This document shows, piece by piece, positions 62,116 through 64,000 of a DNA stretch of 64,000 bases (its first letter is position 1; each line of letters begins with the position of its first letter). The notes under the pieces are model-generated. The model made no database searches, was not told the origin of the DNA, and was given only the letters and a program-made list of their open reading frames with translations. Position numbers and translations under genes: made by a program. Source of the stretch: [Clostridium] hylemonae DSM 15053 (GTDB lineage: Bacteria; Bacillota; Clostridia; Lachnospirales; Lachnospiraceae); NCBI RefSeq assembly GCF_008281175.1, contig NZ_CP036524.1, positions 744,001 to 808,000 on the forward strand. Direction: 5' to 3'.

Positions 62116-63171
62116 ATGAAAGATATAAAAGTCGAATCATTTGGAAAACTGGCGGGCGGACAGGAAGCCTTTCTATATACAATGACAAATAAAAATGGTA
62201 TGCGAATTAAAGTCACAGATTTTGGCGCTGCCGCGGAAGCGGTCTTACTTCCGCAGCGGTCCGGAAAGCACAGAGATGTTCTGCTTGGTTTTGACAGCGC
62301 CGCCGGGTATGAGAACACGGGACTTTACCTTGGCGCGACGATAGGCCGGTACGCCGGACAGATACGCGGCGGAAGCTTTTGGCTAAACGGTGAGCAGTAT
62401 CATCTGCCTGTGAATGACCATGAAAATACGCTTCACGGAGGGGCACGCGGCTTTGACAAGCACTGCTTCACCGCCGTGCCCGACGAAGAGAACAACCGCG
62501 TAGCATTTCATGCCTTCATCGAAGACGGAGAGGAAGGATTTCCGGGAAATCTGGAAGTGGAATCCAGTTATGAGCTGACCGATGACGATGAGATCATAAT
62601 GGTACACACCGCACGCACCGATAAGGATACGGTGCTGAATATGACGAATCACAGCTATTATAATCTGGACGGACATACGGGCGGGAGTATCGAAGACCAC
62701 AGACTGAAAATTTACAGTGACCAGTTTCTCGAGCTGGCCGGTGACTGCTGTCCTAATGGCAATGTTCTCGCGGCAGCGGGAACGCCGATGGATTTTCACG
62801 ACATGACAAGAATCGGAGAGCGGATCGGACAGCCGTACCCGCAGCTTATCATAAGCGGGGGATACGACCACAACTGGAATATAACCGGACCGGCGGGGCG
62901 GCTTAAGAAAGTCGCTGAGCTTGAGAGCAGCAGAGGCGACGTGCGCATGGAGATGTTTTCAGATCTGCCGGGGCTTCAGTTTTACAGCGGCAATTATCTG
63001 GACGGCAGTGAGAAAGGAAAAGAAGGCTGCGCCTACAATTTCCGCGGCGGTCTGTGCCTGGAGCCGCAATATTACCCGGCGGCCCCGAATTACAGACAGT
63101 TTCCGCCGGCGGTGCTCAGGAAAAATGAGACGTACCGGCATACGATCAAAGTGAAATTTACATACGACTGA
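62116..63171 (+). CDS. galM: Aldose 1-epimerase
   Basis: Encodes a 351-residue mutarotase that interconverts alpha and beta anomers of aldoses. Family motifs are GATIGRYAGQIRGG, NDHENTLHGGARGFDK, the catalytic His in MTNHSYYNLDGHTGG, and YDHNWNI near the C-terminus, with the catalytic Glu probably in CLEPQYYPAA. Last gene of the sugar operon; GalM would supply the anomer used by the kinase or isomerase. Confidence 0.93.
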   Translation: MKDIKVESFGKLAGGQEAFLYTMTNKNGMRIKVTDFGAAAEAVLLPQRSGKHRDVLLGFDSAAGYENTGLYLGATIGRYAGQIRGGSFWLNGEQYHLPVNDHENTLHGGARGFDKHCFTAVPDEENNRVAFHAFIEDGEEGFPGNLEVESSYELTDDDEIIMVHTARTDKDTVLNMTNHSYYNLDGHTGGSIEDHRLKIYSDQFLELAGDCCPNGNVLAAAGTPMDFHDMTRIGERIGQPYPQLIISGGYDHNWNITGPAGRLKKVAELESSRGDVRMEMFSDLPGLQFYSGNYLDGSEKGKEGCAYNFRGGLCLEPQYYPAAPNYRQFPPAVLRKNETYRHTIKVKFTYD

Positions 63172-63188
63172 GGCCGGGCTGGGAATTC

Positions 63189-63217
63189 TTGTAAATCAGT
63201 CCCCGGCATGGTATAAT
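63189..63217 (+). promoter_or_regulatory. Sigma-A promoter of the ROK gene
   Basis: TTGTAA (63189-63194) and TATAAT (63212-63217) have a 17-bp spacer, 24 nt before the start codon. Confidence 0.75.
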
Positions 63218-63241
63218 TGGCGTTAAACAGGAGGGTGCGAG

Positions 63242-64000
63242 ATGAAAAAGGGAGGCAAACCAGAAGATCTTGGCGAGGCGAATAGAATGTTGATTCTGAA
63301 CTGCCTTCGTTTATATGGATGCATGTCAAAAGCAGATCTGGCGAGACGGCTTGGAATGAGCTTTCCCGCTATTTCGGCAAATGTGAAGATATTAATAGAG
63401 CAAGGTCATGTCAGAGAGTCCGGAGAAGGCGACAACTCACTGGGACGAAAGTCCATGCTGCTGTCATTTAACGAGGAGATGGGGTTTGTCATCGGCGTTG
63501 ACATCGGCAGATTCTGGATCCGTGTTATGGTTGCCGACTTGATGGGAAAAGTGCTCGGCTACGTAAAAGCCCCCGCCGTCTCAGGAGGCGAAGCAGAGGA
63601 GCTTTATGATGCGGTAGTCGATGTCATCAGGCAGGCCTTGATAAAAAGCGGAAAGACAGAGAAAGAAATACTCTGTATAGGCATAGGAATGCCTGGCGTG
63701 ATCAGAGATGATACGATCCTGCTGGCGCCGTATTTTCCAAGCGTTGAACTGAAAAAGTTTAAACAGCGCATCAAAGACGAATTTGATACAGAGCTGATAC
63801 TTGAAAACAGCGTAAACATGGGCGCGATCGGCGAACAGGCCGAAGGAGCGGGAAAAGGATACGATAATTTCATTGTCATTAACTATGGCGTCGGCGTAGG
63901 CTCGGCTCTTGTTTTAAACAGAAAGATATATTCCGGCAGCCATAACGCCGCCGGAGAGATCGGATACATGGTGGCAGAACCCATGAAGCTCAGGGATTCA
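63242..64000 (+). CDS. ROK-family transcriptional regulator (partial, runs off the right edge)
   Basis: The frame is open from ATG 63242 to the end of the window, 253 codons. AGGAGG precedes the start. An N-terminal winged helix-turn-helix (LILNCLRLYGCMSKADLARRL, SFPAISANVKILIEQG) is followed by a ROK sugar-kinase-like domain (GVDIGRFWIRVMVADLMG, CIGIGMPGVI, ENSVNMGAIGEQ, INYGVGVGSALVL, AAGEIGYM). NagC/XylR-type regulators of this class usually repress an adjacent sugar operon and release DNA on binding a sugar; here the target is probably the chvE operon. Confidence 0.88.
   Translation, partial: MKKGGKPEDLGEANRMLILNCLRLYGCMSKADLARRLGMSFPAISANVKILIEQGHVRESGEGDNSLGRKSMLLSFNEEMGFVIGVDIGRFWIRVMVADLMGKVLGYVKAPAVSGGEAEELYDAVVDVIRQALIKSGKTEKEILCIGIGMPGVIRDDTILLAPYFPSVELKKFKQRIKDEFDTELILENSVNMGAIGEQAEGAGKGYDNFIVINYGVGVGSALVLNRKIYSGSHNAAGEIGYMVAEPMKLRDS

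Overview
The window looks like chromosome of a spore-forming Lachnospiraceae-type clostridium. The reasons are strong Shine-Dalgarno sequences with frequent GTG and TTG starts, a spoIIID gene, several YesM/YesN-type two-component systems, several RbsABC/ChvE-type sugar ABC transporters, and consensus sigma-A promoters. The backbone is moderately GC-rich. One block, from the 3' end of guaA to about 49,990, is clearly A+T-rich and consists of accessory genes. Species cannot be assigned from the sequence alone.

Layout. 1-2,300: C-terminal part of a large repeat-built surface protein. 2,468-8,387: housekeeping genes dnaE, pfkA, murI and a DUF1934 gene. 8,415-17,096: a small membrane protein, cardiolipin synthase, a trigger-factor-like lipoprotein, two cyclic-di-GMP proteins (PAS-GGDEF and PAS-GGDEF-EAL) and a MutS2-like ATPase lacking the Smr domain. 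17,260-17,533: a strong minus-strand promoter and terminator that delimit an unidentified noncoding transcript. 17,707-24,294: a sugar-uptake cluster with two binding-protein/permease pairs, one intact ATPase and an esterase. A minus-strand operon faces it, with a YesN regulator, a YesM kinase and a degenerate ABC ATPase that has lost its nucleotide-binding motifs. 28,586-33,403: spoIIID, then a binding protein-YesM-YesN operon without a permease. 33,597-36,950: an HPr-like protein lacking the phospho-histidine region, a MATE efflux gene with a tandem-hairpin leader, and guaA.

36,943-49,989 is an island attached to the 3' end of guaA. The last codons of guaA (Glu-Phe-Glu-stop) recur four more times, at 39,771, 41,003, 44,541 and 48,257, as E-[F/L/Y]-E-stop with mostly synonymous changes. 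Three of these copies are followed about 25 nt later by the same hairpin. These copies cut the island into modules: a decayed reverse transcriptase plus a ParA-like ATPase/HEPN gene pair; a DUF4062 gene; a broken KilA-N gene plus a Thoeris pair (ThsA SIR2-SLOG, ThsB TIR); decayed mobile-element remains plus a restriction-modification set (HTH-fused C5 methyltransferase, probable endonuclease, Vsr); and an HTH regulator with a divergent AIPR-type abortive-infection gene. Nearly all genes point the same way as guaA. No integrase is present. The block therefore looks like a serial, integrase-less array of defence cassettes built on guaA.

50,077-64,000 returns to backbone: an ABC exporter with two ATPases and a divergent TetR regulator, a YyaL-type thioredoxin-domain protein, and a sugar catabolic operon. 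That operon starts at a perfect consensus promoter and encodes a ChvE-MmsA-MmsB transporter, a NagB-family isomerase with one altered catalytic residue, a PfkB kinase and an aldose 1-epimerase. A ROK regulator with its own promoter runs off the right edge.
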